A stretch of 64,000 bases of DNA from Janibacter cremeus (lineage in GTDB: Bacteria > Actinomycetota > Actinomycetes > Actinomycetales > Dermatophilaceae), in NCBI RefSeq assembly GCF_013409205.1, contig NZ_JACCAE010000001.1:1116001-1180000 (forward strand). The letters are read 5' to 3'. Within the stretch, counting starts at the first letter, position 1. Every line of letters starts with the position of its first letter. Positions 9,082 to 18,600 of the stretch are shown here, one piece after another. The position numbers were made by a program, and so were the translations under genes. The notes beneath the pieces are model-generated. The model searched no databases. It was not told the DNA's origin and saw nothing but the letters and a program-made list of their open reading frames with translations.

Positions 9082-10157
9082 GCGCCGCGGAGCGGGACCT
9101 GCGGGCACTGCCCAAGGCCCACCTGCACCTCCACTTCACGGGCTCGATGCGCGTGGAGTCCGTCCGTGATCTCGCCGTCGAGCAGGAGGTGCGCCTGCCG
9201 CGCGTGCTCTACGAGGGGTACCCGCCGCAGCTGTCCGCGGCGGACGAGCGCGGGTGGTTCCGCTTCCAGCGCCTCTACGACTCGGCCAGGCACGTCGTTC
9301 GCGGCGAGGAGGCCATGCGCAGGGTCGTGCGCGAGGCGGCCCTGGACGACGGCTCGGAGGGCTCCCGCTGGCTGGAGATCCAGGTCGACCCGACGTCCTA
9401 CGCCCCCTTCGTCGGCGGCATCACCCCCGCGATGGAGATCGTCCTCGACGAGGCCGCGTCGGTCAACGCCACCGCCGAGGAGACCGGCTCGGCCCGGGTC
9501 GGGGTGCTCATGGCTGCCAGCCGCACCCGTCACCAGCTCGAGGCACGCACCCTCGCGCGCCTGGCCAAGAAGATGGCCGGCACCGGCGGGGTGCTCGGCT
9601 TCGGCCTGTCCAATGACGAGCGAAGGGGGGACACGACCGACTTCACGAAGGCCTTCCGCATCGCCGAGGATGCCGGCCTGCTGCTCGTGCCCCACGGTGG
9701 TGAGCTGCTCGGTGCCGACGCGGTGGCCGAGACCCTCGCGGCACTGCGCCCCCACCGCCTCGGGCACGGGGTGCGCAGCGTGGAGGACCCTCGGGTCCTG
9801 GCGGCCGTCATCGACGCGGGCGTGGCCCTGGAGGTCTGCCCCGGATCCAACGTCTCGCTGGGTGTCTACAACGCCCTGGGCGAGGTGCCGCTGCGCACGC
9901 TCCTCGATGCCGGAGCGACGATCACTCTCGGCGCCGACGACCCGTTGCTCTTCGACTCACGGTTGCTCGAGCAGTACGAGACCGCACGCGCGGTCCACGG
10001 CCTCGACGACGCCCGGATCGCGGAGTTGGCCCGCAGCTCATTCCGCGCCAGCGCGGCCCCGGCCGACGTGGTGACCACGGCCATGGCCGACATCGACGCG
10101 TGGCTGGCGGCACCCCCTTCGTCGGCGCCTCGGGTCGAGGTGTCTCCGCGCGCATAG
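9078..10157 (+). CDS. Adenosine deaminase-family hydrolase
   Basis: This metallohydrolase converts adenosine, or a related adenine nucleoside, to inosine. The N-terminal zinc motif KAHLHLHFTGS lies before the first ATG (9147), so that ATG cannot be the start. The only plausible start in frame after the stop at 9051 is CTG at 9078, overlapping the previous stop as CTGA. Later motifs are LLVPHGGEL, HRLGHGVRSVEDP and TLGADDPLLF, the zinc and catalytic blocks of the family. From CTG the protein has 359 residues, a normal length. Substrate may differ from plain adenosine because actinobacteria carry several paralogues. Confidence 0.85.
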   Translation: MSAAERDLRALPKAHLHLHFTGSMRVESVRDLAVEQEVRLPRVLYEGYPPQLSAADERGWFRFQRLYDSARHVVRGEEAMRRVVREAALDDGSEGSRWLEIQVDPTSYAPFVGGITPAMEIVLDEAASVNATAEETGSARVGVLMAASRTRHQLEARTLARLAKKMAGTGGVLGFGLSNDERRGDTTDFTKAFRIAEDAGLLLVPHGGELLGADAVAETLAALRPHRLGHGVRSVEDPRVLAAVIDAGVALEVCPGSNVSLGVYNALGEVPLRTLLDAGATITLGADDPLLFDSRLLEQYETARAVHGLDDARIAELARSSFRASAAPADVVTTAMADIDAWLAAPPSSAPRVEVSPRA

Positions 10158-10236
10158 GCCACCGCGACTCGAGGTAGCACCGCGCGTTCGAGTGCCCCCT
10201 ACTACCTCAAACCACGCTTGCCCGTCGCGCGCAGAC

Positions 10237-11310
10237 TCAGAGCGAGTGGCCGACGAAGACCGGCTCGTTGACCAGAGTGACGCCGAAGGCCGCCTGCACG
10301 CCGTCGCGGACTTCCCGAGCCAGTGCCGCGACGTCCGCTGCGGTGGCGTCTCCGCGGTTGGTCACCGCGAGCGTGTGCTTCGTCGACAGCGCGGCCGGGC
10401 CGGGCATCGCGTAGCCCTTGGTGAAGCCGGCCTTGTCGATGAGCCAGGCCGCGCTGGTCTTCGTCCGGCCCTCGCCCGCGGGGAAGGTCGGTGGCACCGG
10501 GCCCGCTGGCCCGAGTCGCTCGACGGCCCGCGCCAGGAGCGCGTCCATCTCCTGCGACGCAAGGATCGGGTTGGTGAAGAAGGACCCGCAGCTCCACGTG
10601 TCGTGGTCGTCGGCGTCCAGGACCATGCCGCGCTTGCGGCGCTGGGCGAGCACAGCGTCGCGGGCGTGCGCCAGCGGCACGCGCTCGCCCTGCTCCACCC
10701 CCAGGTGGGTGGCGAGGTCGGCGTAGGCGATCGGCGCGGACAGGTCACCCGGGTCCAGCCGGAAGGTCACCTCGAGCACGACGTACCGACCGGTGGCCTT
10801 GAAGACCGAGTTGCGGTAGGTGAAACGGCACTCGTCGTTGGTGAAGGTGCGTTCACGCATCTCCTCGCGGTCCCAGGTGACGACGCGGGAGATCGTCTGC
10901 GCGACCTCCTGGCCGTAGGCGCCGACGTTCTGCACGGGCGTCGCCCCGGTGAGCCCGGGGATCCCGGAGAGCGCCTCGATGCCGGACCAGCCCTCCGCCA
11001 CCGCCCGGGCGACGACGTCGTCCCAGACCTCACCGGCGGCGACGGTCACCTCGACGGTGCCGTCGTCCGCGGGCGCGGCACGGACCCCCTTCGTCGCGAT
11101 GCGCACGGCGGTGCCGTCGAAGCCCTCGTCCGCGATGACGAGGTTGGACCCTCCCGAGACGAGCAGAAGGGGGGTCCCCGCCTCGTCCGCCGCACGCACC
11201 GCCTCGACGACCTCCTCGGGCGTCCCGGCGGTGACCAGCACGCTGGCGGGTCCGCCGACCCGCATGGTCGTCAGCGGCGCCAGCTCGGCGCCGTGCTCGG
11301 GTGCAGGCAT
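10237..11310 (-). CDS. murB: UDP-N-acetylenolpyruvoylglucosamine reductase
   Basis: This 357-residue FAD enzyme reduces UDP-GlcNAc-enolpyruvate to UDP-MurNAc in peptidoglycan synthesis. The FAD-binding part has LLVSGGSNLVIADEGFDG and ALSGIPGLTGATPVQNVGAYGQEV. The catalytic serine region is SCGSFFTNP, and the C-terminal part has KTSAAWLIDKAGF. It overlaps the upstream dehydratase gene by ATGA, so the three genes 12193-10237 form one operon. Confidence 0.95.
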   Translation of the reverse strand: MPAPEHGAELAPLTTMRVGGPASVLVTAGTPEEVVEAVRAADEAGTPLLLVSGGSNLVIADEGFDGTAVRIATKGVRAAPADDGTVEVTVAAGEVWDDVVARAVAEGWSGIEALSGIPGLTGATPVQNVGAYGQEVAQTISRVVTWDREEMRERTFTNDECRFTYRNSVFKATGRYVVLEVTFRLDPGDLSAPIAYADLATHLGVEQGERVPLAHARDAVLAQRRKRGMVLDADDHDTWSCGSFFTNPILASQEMDALLARAVERLGPAGPVPPTFPAGEGRTKTSAAWLIDKAGFTKGYAMPGPAALSTKHTLAVTNRGDATAADVAALAREVRDGVQAAFGVTLVNEPVFVGHSL

Positions 11311-11750
11311 CAGTCGAGTTGCACGGTCGCGCGGCAGCGGCCGAGGACCTTCTCACCCGAGCTGGTCACGACCAGCTCCACGACGCCCTGCTTCGTCTGC
11401 GCGTCGAGGGACTTCACCGTGCCGGTGACGTCGATGCTCGTGCCGCCGTCGTGGGGCACGACGACGGGCTTGGTGAAGCGCGTGCCGTAGTCGAGGATCC
11501 GGCCGGCGTCCCCGACCCAGTCGGTGACGAGCTGGATGACCGCCCCCATCGTCCACATCCCGTGGGCGATGACGTCGGGCAGGCCGACGGCCTTGGCGGT
11601 CCGCTCGTCCCAGTGGATGACGTTGCGGTCACCGGAGGCGCCCGCGTAGTGGACCAGGGTGGCCCGGGTGACCGGGATGCTGCGGGCGGGGAGGGCCTCG
11701 CCCTCGCTGACGTCGGCGAACCGGCGCACGGTCTGCTCGCTCATGCTCAC
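11310..11750 (-). CDS. MaoC-like dehydratase, HadB type
   Basis: This 146-residue single hot-dog domain has the hydratase 2 active-site pattern GASGDRNVIHWDE followed by AHGMWTMG. The Asp and His are in the catalytic positions of (R)-specific enoyl hydratases. In mycobacteria the same position between rpmG and secE holds hadB, the catalytic subunit of the 3-hydroxyacyl-ACP dehydratase. Outside mycolate makers the exact fatty-acid role is unknown. It overlaps its partner upstream and murB downstream, both by 4 bp. Confidence 0.85.
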   Translation of the reverse strand: MSMSEQTVRRFADVSEGEALPARSIPVTRATLVHYAGASGDRNVIHWDERTAKAVGLPDVIAHGMWTMGAVIQLVTDWVGDAGRILDYGTRFTKPVVVPHDGGTSIDVTGTVKSLDAQTKQGVVELVVTSSGEKVLGRCRATVQLD

Positions 11751-12193
11751 TCCCCTCCCCTGACGACGATCGTCGACCGGCTCGTCGAGACCGGCTGGTC
11801 GTCGGCGTCGACGATCTCGCTGCGCATGGTGATCATCTGGTGGCCGCCGGCGGCGCGGACGGCGTCGATGTGCAGGATCCCCCGCAGCTCGTCACCGGCG
11901 ACGATCGGACGGTGGTGGGTGAAGCGCTGCTCGCCGTGCACGACGCGGGTGTAGTCGACGCCCGCCTCGGGGTCGGCGACGAACTGCCGATCGGTGCGCT
12001 GGCCCGGGATGACCGCGAAGGTCGGCGGCGCCACCAGATCGGCGTACCCGGCGGCACGGGCCGCCTCGACGTCGTGGTGCACCGGGTCGCTCGCGCCCAC
12101 GGCTTCCGCGAAGTCGCGGACGTGCTCGCGCCCGACGGCGAAGGGTGGGGTGGGCGGGTAGCTCCGACCCAGGAAGTCCTCGTTCACGGCCAT
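11747..12193 (-). CDS. FAS1-like dehydratase, HadA/HadC type
   Basis: This 148-residue protein belongs to the MaoC N-terminal/HadA hot-dog family, which pairs with a HadB-type subunit. Typical text is YPPTPPFAVGREHVRDFAEAVG and VAPPTFAVIPG. The catalytic Asp-His pair of HadB is not obvious here, as expected for the substrate-binding subunit. It overlaps hadB by ATGA and follows rpmG by about 110 bp, as in mycobacteria. Confidence 0.85.
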   Translation of the reverse strand: MAVNEDFLGRSYPPTPPFAVGREHVRDFAEAVGASDPVHHDVEAARAAGYADLVAPPTFAVIPGQRTDRQFVADPEAGVDYTRVVHGEQRFTHHRPIVAGDELRGILHIDAVRAAGGHQMITMRSEIVDADDQPVSTSRSTIVVRGGE

Positions 12194-12301
12194 GCGGTCA
12201 GTCTAGGGGCGAGGGTGGGCACGACGGCGCGGACCAACACACGAGCGGCCGCCGAGCGTGTGCTCGACGGCCGCGACGTGGTGGTGCGGGGCGCAAGGAC
12301 C

Positions 12302-12472
12302 TCAGCGGGTCTCGCGGTGCGGGGTGTGGGTGCGGCAGCGCGAGCAGAACTTCGCCAGCTCCAACCGGTCGGGGTTGTTGCGGCGGTTCTTCTTGGTGAT
12401 GTAGTTCCGCTCCTTGCACTCAGTGCACGCCAGGGTGATCTTCGGGCGGACGTCGGCGCTCTTCGTGGCCAC
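12302..12472 (-). CDS. rpmG: 50S ribosomal protein L33
   Basis: This 56-residue L33 has two CxxC pairs (CTEC and CSRC), so it is the zinc-binding form. The conserved block [21 protein letters not shown] is present. The start is GTG behind AGCAGG. Actinobacteria often keep a second, zinc-free paralogue elsewhere, not visible here. Confidence 0.95.
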   Translation of the reverse strand: MATKSADVRPKITLACTECKERNYITKKNRRNNPDRLELAKFCSRCRTHTPHRETR

Positions 12473-12643
12473 GGTAGGAACCTGCTCTCACACTTCATCG
12501 GTGGTACTCGCCTGCGCCGGTCTGCGCTGGCGGGAGGTACGTGGTGCATGCCCACGTCAGCGGACACAACACATCGACGCACAAGATTAATCCACGATGC
12601 GCCCCGACCGGAAATCGAGTTCGAGGCGCACCGTGGGATTGCG

Positions 12644-12717
12644 TAGCGGGAGGGGGACTCGATCCCCCGACCTCACGATTATGAGTCGTGCGCTCTAACC
12701 AGCTGAGCTACCCCGCC
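12644..12717 (-). tRNA. tRNA-Met (CAT)
   Basis: The acceptor GGCGGGG pairs with TCCCGCT, with G-U at both ends. The anticodon arm CACGA-CTCATAA-TCGTG carries CAT, and the T stem is GGGGG/CCCCC. It lies next to tRNA-Thr, as in the conserved thrT-metT-rpmG order. This favours elongator tRNA-Met over lysidine-modified tRNA-Ile. Confidence 0.93.
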
Positions 12718-12754
12718 GTGGCGGTCGACCTGTGCAGGGCACGGGCCGGACCCG

Positions 12755-12827
12755 AGCCCCCTGTCGGAATCGAACCGACGACCTTTTCCTTACCATGGAA
12801 ACGCTCTGCCGACTGAGCTAAGGGGGC
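12755..12827 (-). tRNA. tRNA-Thr (GGT)
   Basis: The acceptor GCCCCCT/AGGGGGC pairs perfectly. The anticodon arm TTTCC-ATGGTAA-GGAAA carries GGT, and the T arm GTCGG-TTCGATT-CCGAC is intact. It lies 37 bp upstream of tRNA-Met in the same direction. Confidence 0.96.
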
Positions 12828-12943
12828 ATGTCGTCTGCGGCGTCTGCGCTGCAGTCAACGACCTCGGGAGAGATTACACGGCCCACCCTCAACTCATGAA
12901 ATCGGGCCGCTGCCGTCACGCTCCGCACGGTCGGGCCGGCATC

Positions 12944-13387
12944 TCACGCCCCGGGGACGCCGGTGACGAGCTCCTGCGCGTGCCGTCGCAACGGGTCCGG
13001 GATCGTGGTCGGGCGGCGGGTCGTCGCGTCGACGAAGACGTGGGCGGAGGTGGCCACGGCGACGAGGACACCGTCGCTCTGTCGCACGAGTGCGCACTCC
13101 CAGCGCACGCTGGAGCGGCCCACCGACAGCGCCCGCAGGCCGACCTCGAAGGCATCGGGGTAGGACATCTCGGCCAGGTAACGGCAGCCGGTCTCGGGGA
13201 TGAGGTTGATGGTCTCGCCCCCCTGCGCGACGTCGAAGTCGTGCGCCTTGAGCCAGTTGTTGATCGTGGTGTCCATCACCGAGTAGTGGACGGCGTTGTT
13301 GACGTGGCCGAACTGGTCGTTGTCGCTCCACCTCGTGGGCACCGTGACCCAGTACGGGTAGGACTCGCGTGCGAAGGCCTGGCTCAT
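12944..13387 (-). CDS. Acyl-CoA thioesterase (4HBT hot-dog)
   Basis: This 147-residue hot-dog thioesterase has the 4-hydroxybenzoyl-CoA thioesterase pattern WSDNDQFGHVNNAVHYSVMD, with Asp in the usual catalytic place, followed by YLAEMSYPD. It hydrolyses acyl-CoA in the cytoplasm; the natural substrate is unknown. The ATG at 13387 is preferred because AGGA lies 8 bp before it. The alternative ATG at 13396 has no spacing. The start lies two bases after the tag stop, so the genes are probably coupled. Confidence 0.85.
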   Translation of the reverse strand: MSQAFARESYPYWVTVPTRWSDNDQFGHVNNAVHYSVMDTTINNWLKAHDFDVAQGGETINLIPETGCRYLAEMSYPDAFEVGLRALSVGRSSVRWECALVRQSDGVLVAVATSAHVFVDATTRRPTTIPDPLRRHAQELVTGVPGA

Positions 13388-13388
13388 G

Positions 13389-14003
13389 TCAGCCATCCTG
13401 CACCGGCCTCCCGTCGGGCCGCCACAGGCCCGAGGCTCCCCGCCGGTGGCTGTCGACGAGGTGGGTGTCGACGATGCCGACCGCCTCCATCAGGGCAAAG
13501 GCCGTCGTCGGCCCGACGAAGGAGAAGCCGCGGCGCTTGAGCTCCTTGGCCATCGCCCGCGACTCGTGCGAGGTCGTGGGAACCTCGGCCATCGTGCGCG
13601 GCAGGGGGGTCGACTCCGGGCGGTGGGACCAGATCAGGTGCGGCAGGCCCCCTTCACCGCGAAGGGAGATCGTCGCCGCGGCATTGCGGATCGTCGCCTC
13701 GATCTTGGCCCGGTTGCGGATGATCCCCGCGTCCTGCAGCAGGCGCGCCCGGTCGTCGTGGTCGAAGGCTGCCACGGTGTCGGGGTCGAAGTCGGCAAAG
13801 GCCGCACGGAAGTTCTCCCGCTTGCGCAGGATCGTCGCCCACGACAGTCCTGCCTGGAACGCCTCGAGACTCAGCCGCTCGAAGAGCCCACGCTCGTCGT
13901 GCACGGGCATGCCCCACTCGGTGTCGTAGTACTCGCGCAGCAGTGGGTCGCTGCTCGCCCACGGGGGTCGGGCCAGTCCGTCCTCGCCCACGATCACGTC
14001 CAT
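13389..14003 (-). CDS. tag: DNA-3-methyladenine glycosylase I
   Basis: This 204-residue base-excision enzyme removes 3-methyladenine. Strong matches to the family are DPLLREYYDTEWGMPVHDE, QAGLSWATILRKRENFR, DDRARLLQDAGIIRNRAKI and KRRGFSFVGPTT. E. coli Tag has zinc ligands Cys4, His17, His175 and Cys179. Here the N-terminal Cys is replaced (RPPWAS), His17 is Tyr (YYDTEWG), and the last Cys is missing after THLVDSH. The structural zinc site is therefore absent or different. Confidence 0.92.
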   Translation of the reverse strand: MDVIVGEDGLARPPWASSDPLLREYYDTEWGMPVHDERGLFERLSLEAFQAGLSWATILRKRENFRAAFADFDPDTVAAFDHDDRARLLQDAGIIRNRAKIEATIRNAAATISLRGEGGLPHLIWSHRPESTPLPRTMAEVPTTSHESRAMAKELKRRGFSFVGPTTAFALMEAVGIVDTHLVDSHRRGASGLWRPDGRPVQDG

Positions 14004-14128
14004 GCCCGCATGGTGCCACCAGCGGTGGCTTCGAGGGTCGCCCGCGGGACGGACTCCCACCTCAACCACCGGGGGCGGCTCACGATGGAGGCCCCCGGGA
14101 GTCACTCCCGGGGGCCTTCCGCACTGGG

Positions 14129-14211
14129 TGGCAGGTGAAGGATTCGAACCTTCGTAGGGATAACCCGACGGATTTACAGTCCGTTTCCATTGGCCGCTCG
14201 GACAACCTGCC
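14129..14211 (-). tRNA. tRNA-Tyr (GTA)
   Basis: This class II tRNA has a long variable arm. The acceptor GGCAGGT/ACCTGCC pairs perfectly. The anticodon arm ACGGA-CTGTAAA-TCCGT carries GTA. No CCA is encoded. Confidence 0.96.
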
Positions 14212-14279
14212 GTGTGCGCATGAAAGGGTAGCAAGGAGAACCCCCATCAGCGCAATCCACCTGTGAGGAGCCCGAAAAC

Positions 14280-14774
14280 ATGGCCAGCAGCAGCTTCGAC
14301 ATCGTCAGCAAGGTCGATCGGCAGGAGGTCGACAACGCGCTCAACCAGACCGCCAAGGAGGTCTCCCAGCGCTACGACTTCAAGGGTGTCGGTGCGTCGA
14401 TCGAGTGGAGCGGCGACAACGTGACCATCAAGGCCAGCAGCGCCGACCGCGTCCTGGCCGTACTCGACGTCTTCGAGTCCAAGCTGGTCCGGCGCGGCGT
14501 CTCGCTGAAGAACATCGACTTCGGCGAGAAGGAGCCGCAGGCCTCCGGCAAGGAGTACGTCCTGTCCGGCCCGACCAAGGAGGGCATCGACCAGGACAAC
14601 GCGAAGAAGATCTCCAAGATCATCCGCGACGAGGGACCCAAGGGCATCAAGCCGCAGATCCAGGGTGACGAGTTGCGCGTGACCGGCAAGTCGCGCGACG
14701 ACCTGCAGGAGGTCATCACCCTGCTGAAGGGCAAGGACCTCGACGTCGCGCTGCAGTACACCAACTACCGCTAG
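14280..14774 (+). CDS. yajQ: YajQ-family nucleotide-binding protein
   Basis: This 164-residue protein begins [20 protein letters not shown] and ends with [12 protein letters not shown], both diagnostic of YajQ. In Xanthomonas a relative binds cyclic di-GMP; in actinobacteria the role is unproven. The start follows GAGGAG. It is the last core gene before the IS debris of the island and is followed by a strong hairpin. Confidence 0.95.
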   Translation: MASSSFDIVSKVDRQEVDNALNQTAKEVSQRYDFKGVGASIEWSGDNVTIKASSADRVLAVLDVFESKLVRRGVSLKNIDFGEKEPQASGKEYVLSGPTKEGIDQDNAKKISKIIRDEGPKGIKPQIQGDELRVTGKSRDDLQEVITLLKGKDLDVALQYTNYR

Positions 14775-14798
14775 AACCCGCTACTCCATGGGACAGAA

Positions 14799-14828
14799 GC
14801 ACCATGAGTCCGCAGGAACTCATGGTGC
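14799..14828 (+). terminator. Hairpin after yajQ
   Basis: GCACCATGAGT pairs perfectly with ACTCATGGTGC around an 8-base loop, 25 bp after the yajQ stop. No clear T run follows. Confidence 0.65.
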
Positions 14829-14943
14829 ACAACTCACCCCTTTGGGGGACGTAGTGCCTCACGTCAAGGTGCCCGCGAAAGTGAGTCCGTGCCTCAAATG
14901 GGAGTGAACCGCCCCGGCGTGCCCGGAGTGTCGCGTGCCGGGT

Positions 14944-15064
14944 TCAGTGGAGACTCTGAACTGACGTGGCGACGGTAGTCGCTACGGGGTTGTGCCGGTA
15001 GTGCTGCTCTTCGAGCTCGACCGGTGGGACGAGTCCGATCTCGCCGTGGAGGCGTCGATAGTTG
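14944..15064 (-). pseudogene. IS3-family transposase C-terminal relic
   Basis: The minus strand reads WFNYRRLHGEIGLVPPVELE and then EQHYRHN up to a stop. This is the end of an IS3-family OrfB. Nothing of the catalytic core remains. It meets another IS3 relic, on the opposite strand, at about 15065. Confidence 0.8.
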
Positions 15065-15171
15065 AACCACCGCCGCCTCTATGAGTACTGCGGCGACGTC
15101 CCAGCGGAGGAGCTGGAGGAGGCCTACTCTTCTCGTGAGACAGCAGCACAGCCCGTGGAGCTGACCGTTTG
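15065..15171 (+). pseudogene. Second IS3-family C-terminal relic, opposite strand
   Basis: The plus strand reads RRLYEYCGDVPAEELEEAYS and ends at TGA (15169-15171), again the tail of an IS3-family OrfB. Its upstream part is replaced by the oppositely oriented relic. Confidence 0.75.
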
Positions 15172-15179
15172 AGACAGTC

Positions 15180-15420
15180 TCGGGACATGCCGGGATGCTT
15201 CACCACCACCACCTGGGGCGTCGCGGTCGGCGACCTACGCGGCCGACTACCACGGTCGTGCAGGCCCTCATCACCGTGCCCGCGCCATCGGGCGACCCAC
15301 TCGGACAGACACTGGCGCGTCACAGATGCTTCGTGGACGGTGCTGGCATCGGCGCACGAGACGACGACCCTGGAACGACAACGCGGCATTATCGTGGGGC
15401 ATAGGGCAGGCTCCTCCGGC
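15180..15420 (-). pseudogene. IS481-family transposase N-terminal relic
   Basis: The minus strand contains ASVTRQCLSEWVARWRGHGD and then EGLHDRGSRPRRSPTATP, the HTH and linker of IS481-type transposases. The DDE domain is missing. From here to 15653 I see only non-coding or unrecognisable sequence. Confidence 0.65.
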
Positions 15421-15653
15421 TGACTCGACGTGATGAACGGCTTGACACCTTCATCCTGTCGCCGCAGGGATCTGCCCGCCATCAAACTCACAGCCGTGTC
15501 ACCAACCTCATGCGCTGCAACACCTAAAACGCGGAACGGTATGGCGTGACTGCACCTCATCGTTGACCGGGCCGGCCGCCTGCGCGTCCACGCTTTGTCA
15601 ACTACGACGCCGACGACGCCCGGCAGAAGCCCCAGACGTTCAATCGCCTGAGC

Positions 15654-18600
15654 TCACCAAGTGTCGACGTACCGCGTGGCTTCCCCCTCGTAGGTCGGGA
15701 ATGAGCGAAGCGTCGACGCCACCCATCTCCGCGTCTCCGCCGGATCGATAACCTCATCAAAGTCCTGCTTCATCGCGCTATTGATCGCCTTGCCTGCATC
15801 ATAGAGTTCGTCAAGATGTTGGCGATAGCGCCGGTCCCGTTCGCCATCGTCGGCGATCGCCGCAAGTTCCTTGCTATACGCAAGCTGGACAGCCCCTTCC
15901 AGCCCCATTGGCCCAAACTCGCCGGTTGGCCAAGCGATGGTTGTTAGAGGCTCAAGGAACCCACCTGCTGCCATTGCCTGCGCGCCGAGCCCATAGCCCT
16001 TCCTCAGGATCACGGTAATCATTGGGATCCTGAGGTGAGCGCTGATCACGAAGAGTCGTGAGAAGTGTCGGACGGTCGCGGTTCCTTCCGACTCCGGCCC
16101 AACCATGAAGCCCGGGGTATCGCAGAGGGATACGACGGGGAGCCCATGCGCGTCGCAGAGTTGGAGGAACCTGGCCATCTTGTCCGCGGCCTCCGAGTCG
16201 ATAGCGCCACCCAAGTGTGCGGGGTTGTTTGCCACCAGCCCCATAGGCTTGCCTTCGACCCGGACCAAGGCGGTGACAGCCCCAATGCCAAACTCACGGC
16301 GCAACTCTAAAACTGACCCTTCGTCCACAAGGTTATCGATCACCTCACGAATGTTGTAGATAGCCTTGCGATTTTCCGGAATTAGGTGGCGCAACCGTCG
16401 TTGATCGGAAAACGACCATTGAGAAACCGGGCCTTGGAAATAGGAAAGGTACCGCTGGGCCGCCAAGACGGCTTCCTCGTCGTCCTCAACCACGATGTCG
16501 ACCACTCCGTTGGGCCCTTGAACGTCCATCGGTCCAACCTCCTCGGGCGTAAACCGCCCCAGGCCTCCGCCCTCGATCATCGCCGGACCAGCCATACCGA
16601 GGTTGGAGTCGCGTGTTCCGATAATGACGTCGCAGCAGCCCAGAAGGGCTGCGTTACCAGCGAAACAGCGCCCTGTCAGCACTCCGATAGTAGGAACCAC
16701 CCCGCTGAGCGAACCCATCATCGTGAATGTGGTGACGTTGAGCCCCGAGCCCAAGACGTGATTGACGTCAGTATCCCCGGGCCGACCGCCACCCCCTTCT
16801 GCAAAGAAGACGATCGGCACCTTCTTCTGCTTCGCGATGGAGAGAATCCGGTCAGTCTTTTTGTGGTTGAAGTAGCCTTGAGTGCCAGCCAGCACGGTGT
16901 AGTCGTAGGCGAGTACAGCCGCCTCGCTCACCTCCGAACCAAATTCTGCCCCGTTGATCTTCGCGAGCCCAGTGACGATCCCGTCGCCTGGGGTCCGAGC
17001 AATCAGATCCTGCATATCCCGACGACTGCGCTGTGCCGCGACCGGCAAGGCTCCGAACTCGAGGAAGGAGTCGTCGTCAACGAGAGCCGAGATGTTCTCG
17101 CGTGCTGAGCGATGACCGGTACGGTGCCGCTTGGCCATGGCCTCAGGTCGCGCTTCGTCGGTGACGGCCGCCCTCCGCCGCAACAGTTCTTCGAGATCTG
17201 GACGAACGTAGTCCAAGTCGACTTGGTCGGATAACTCCTCTTCACCGTAATTTCCAGCATGAACCGTGATCTCGGCGATCACCTGACCGACGCGCACCTG
17301 ATCGCCCACAGCCACCCGTACTTGATCGACAGTGCCGCTCACACCGGCCGTCAACGGGTGCTCCATCTTCATCGACTCTAAGGTCACCAGTGCGGTGCCA
17401 GGGCCGATCGCTTGGCCAGGCCGCACGTCCACTGAGACCACCGCAGCGGCGAACGCGGCGGTCACCTGCGAGGGGTCACCTGCGGCCTCGAACTGCCCAG
17501 ATACGCTCTCGTGCTCGTCCAGGAAGCTAGTCGTGGCCTGGCCGCTAATGAACTCCTCATGGGTGAGGACCGACCGCAGCAGGTCGACGTTGGTATCCAC
17601 CCCGGAGATGACCAGTTCACTAAGTGCACTCACCGCGTCCGCGGCCGCCTCGGCGAACGACCCTTGGGTCCTAGTCACCACCTTCGCCAAAAGCGAATCG
17701 AAGGTGCCGTCTACCACCAAGCCGGGTCGAGCATAGGTGTCGACCCGCGCCTCGGCCGGTACCACGAAGTCGGTGACGGTTCCGGTGGCCGCAGTGGTGA
17801 CCGCACCCACCGTGTGCTCAGCATTGACCCGAGCCTGGATCGCGAACGTGTCTTGGACCGGGGAACTACCCCCTTCTAGAGATAGATCGTCCAAAGACTC
17901 CCCAACCGCTACCCGCAGCTGGGACGCGACCAGGTCAAGGCCGGTGACCTGTTCGGTTACGGTGTGCTCGACTTGGAGTCTGGGATTGACCTCAATGAAG
18001 ACGAAGGTGAATTCTGCGCCAGCAGCCAGAGTATCGGGATCCACCAGAAACTCCACCGTGCCGAGGCCCCGGTATTCCAAAGGAGCCATCAACGCAACAG
18101 CCGCGCGGCTGAGTGCATCACGCTGATGCGAGTTCAGCACAGGGCTAGGCGCCCACTCGACCAATTTCTGATGACGCCGCTGGATGCTGCACTCACGCTC
18201 CCCCAAACTCACCACCTGCCCCATGCCGTCCCCTAGGATTTGGACTTCCAGATGCTTGGCGCGGGGCATCAACTCCTCGACGTAAACCGAGTCATCTCCG
18301 AAGGCGCGTCTGGCCTCCGAGCGGCAGCGTTCAAATGCCTCTGAGAGACCTGCAAGGTCCGTAACCGCGCGCATGCCCCGGCCCCCTCCCCCGGCAGAGG
18401 CTTTAACCATGCAGCCTGCTGAGTGAGCGCGGAGAAACTGCTCTGCCTCCTGAAGACTAGTCGGCGACGTTGTGGCGGCAAGCACCGGAACATCGACCGA
18501 CACAGCATGGGCACGGGCTGAGGACTTGTCACCAAAGAGCTTTAAATCCTTTATAGAGGGACCGACAAAGATGATGTCGTTGTCAGCACAGGCCCCAGCG

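Noticed and set aside
10158..10236. Terminator between the adenosine deaminase and murB genes
   Set aside because: Only a 7-bp GAGGTAG/CTACCTC pairing with a large loop is visible; too weak to call.
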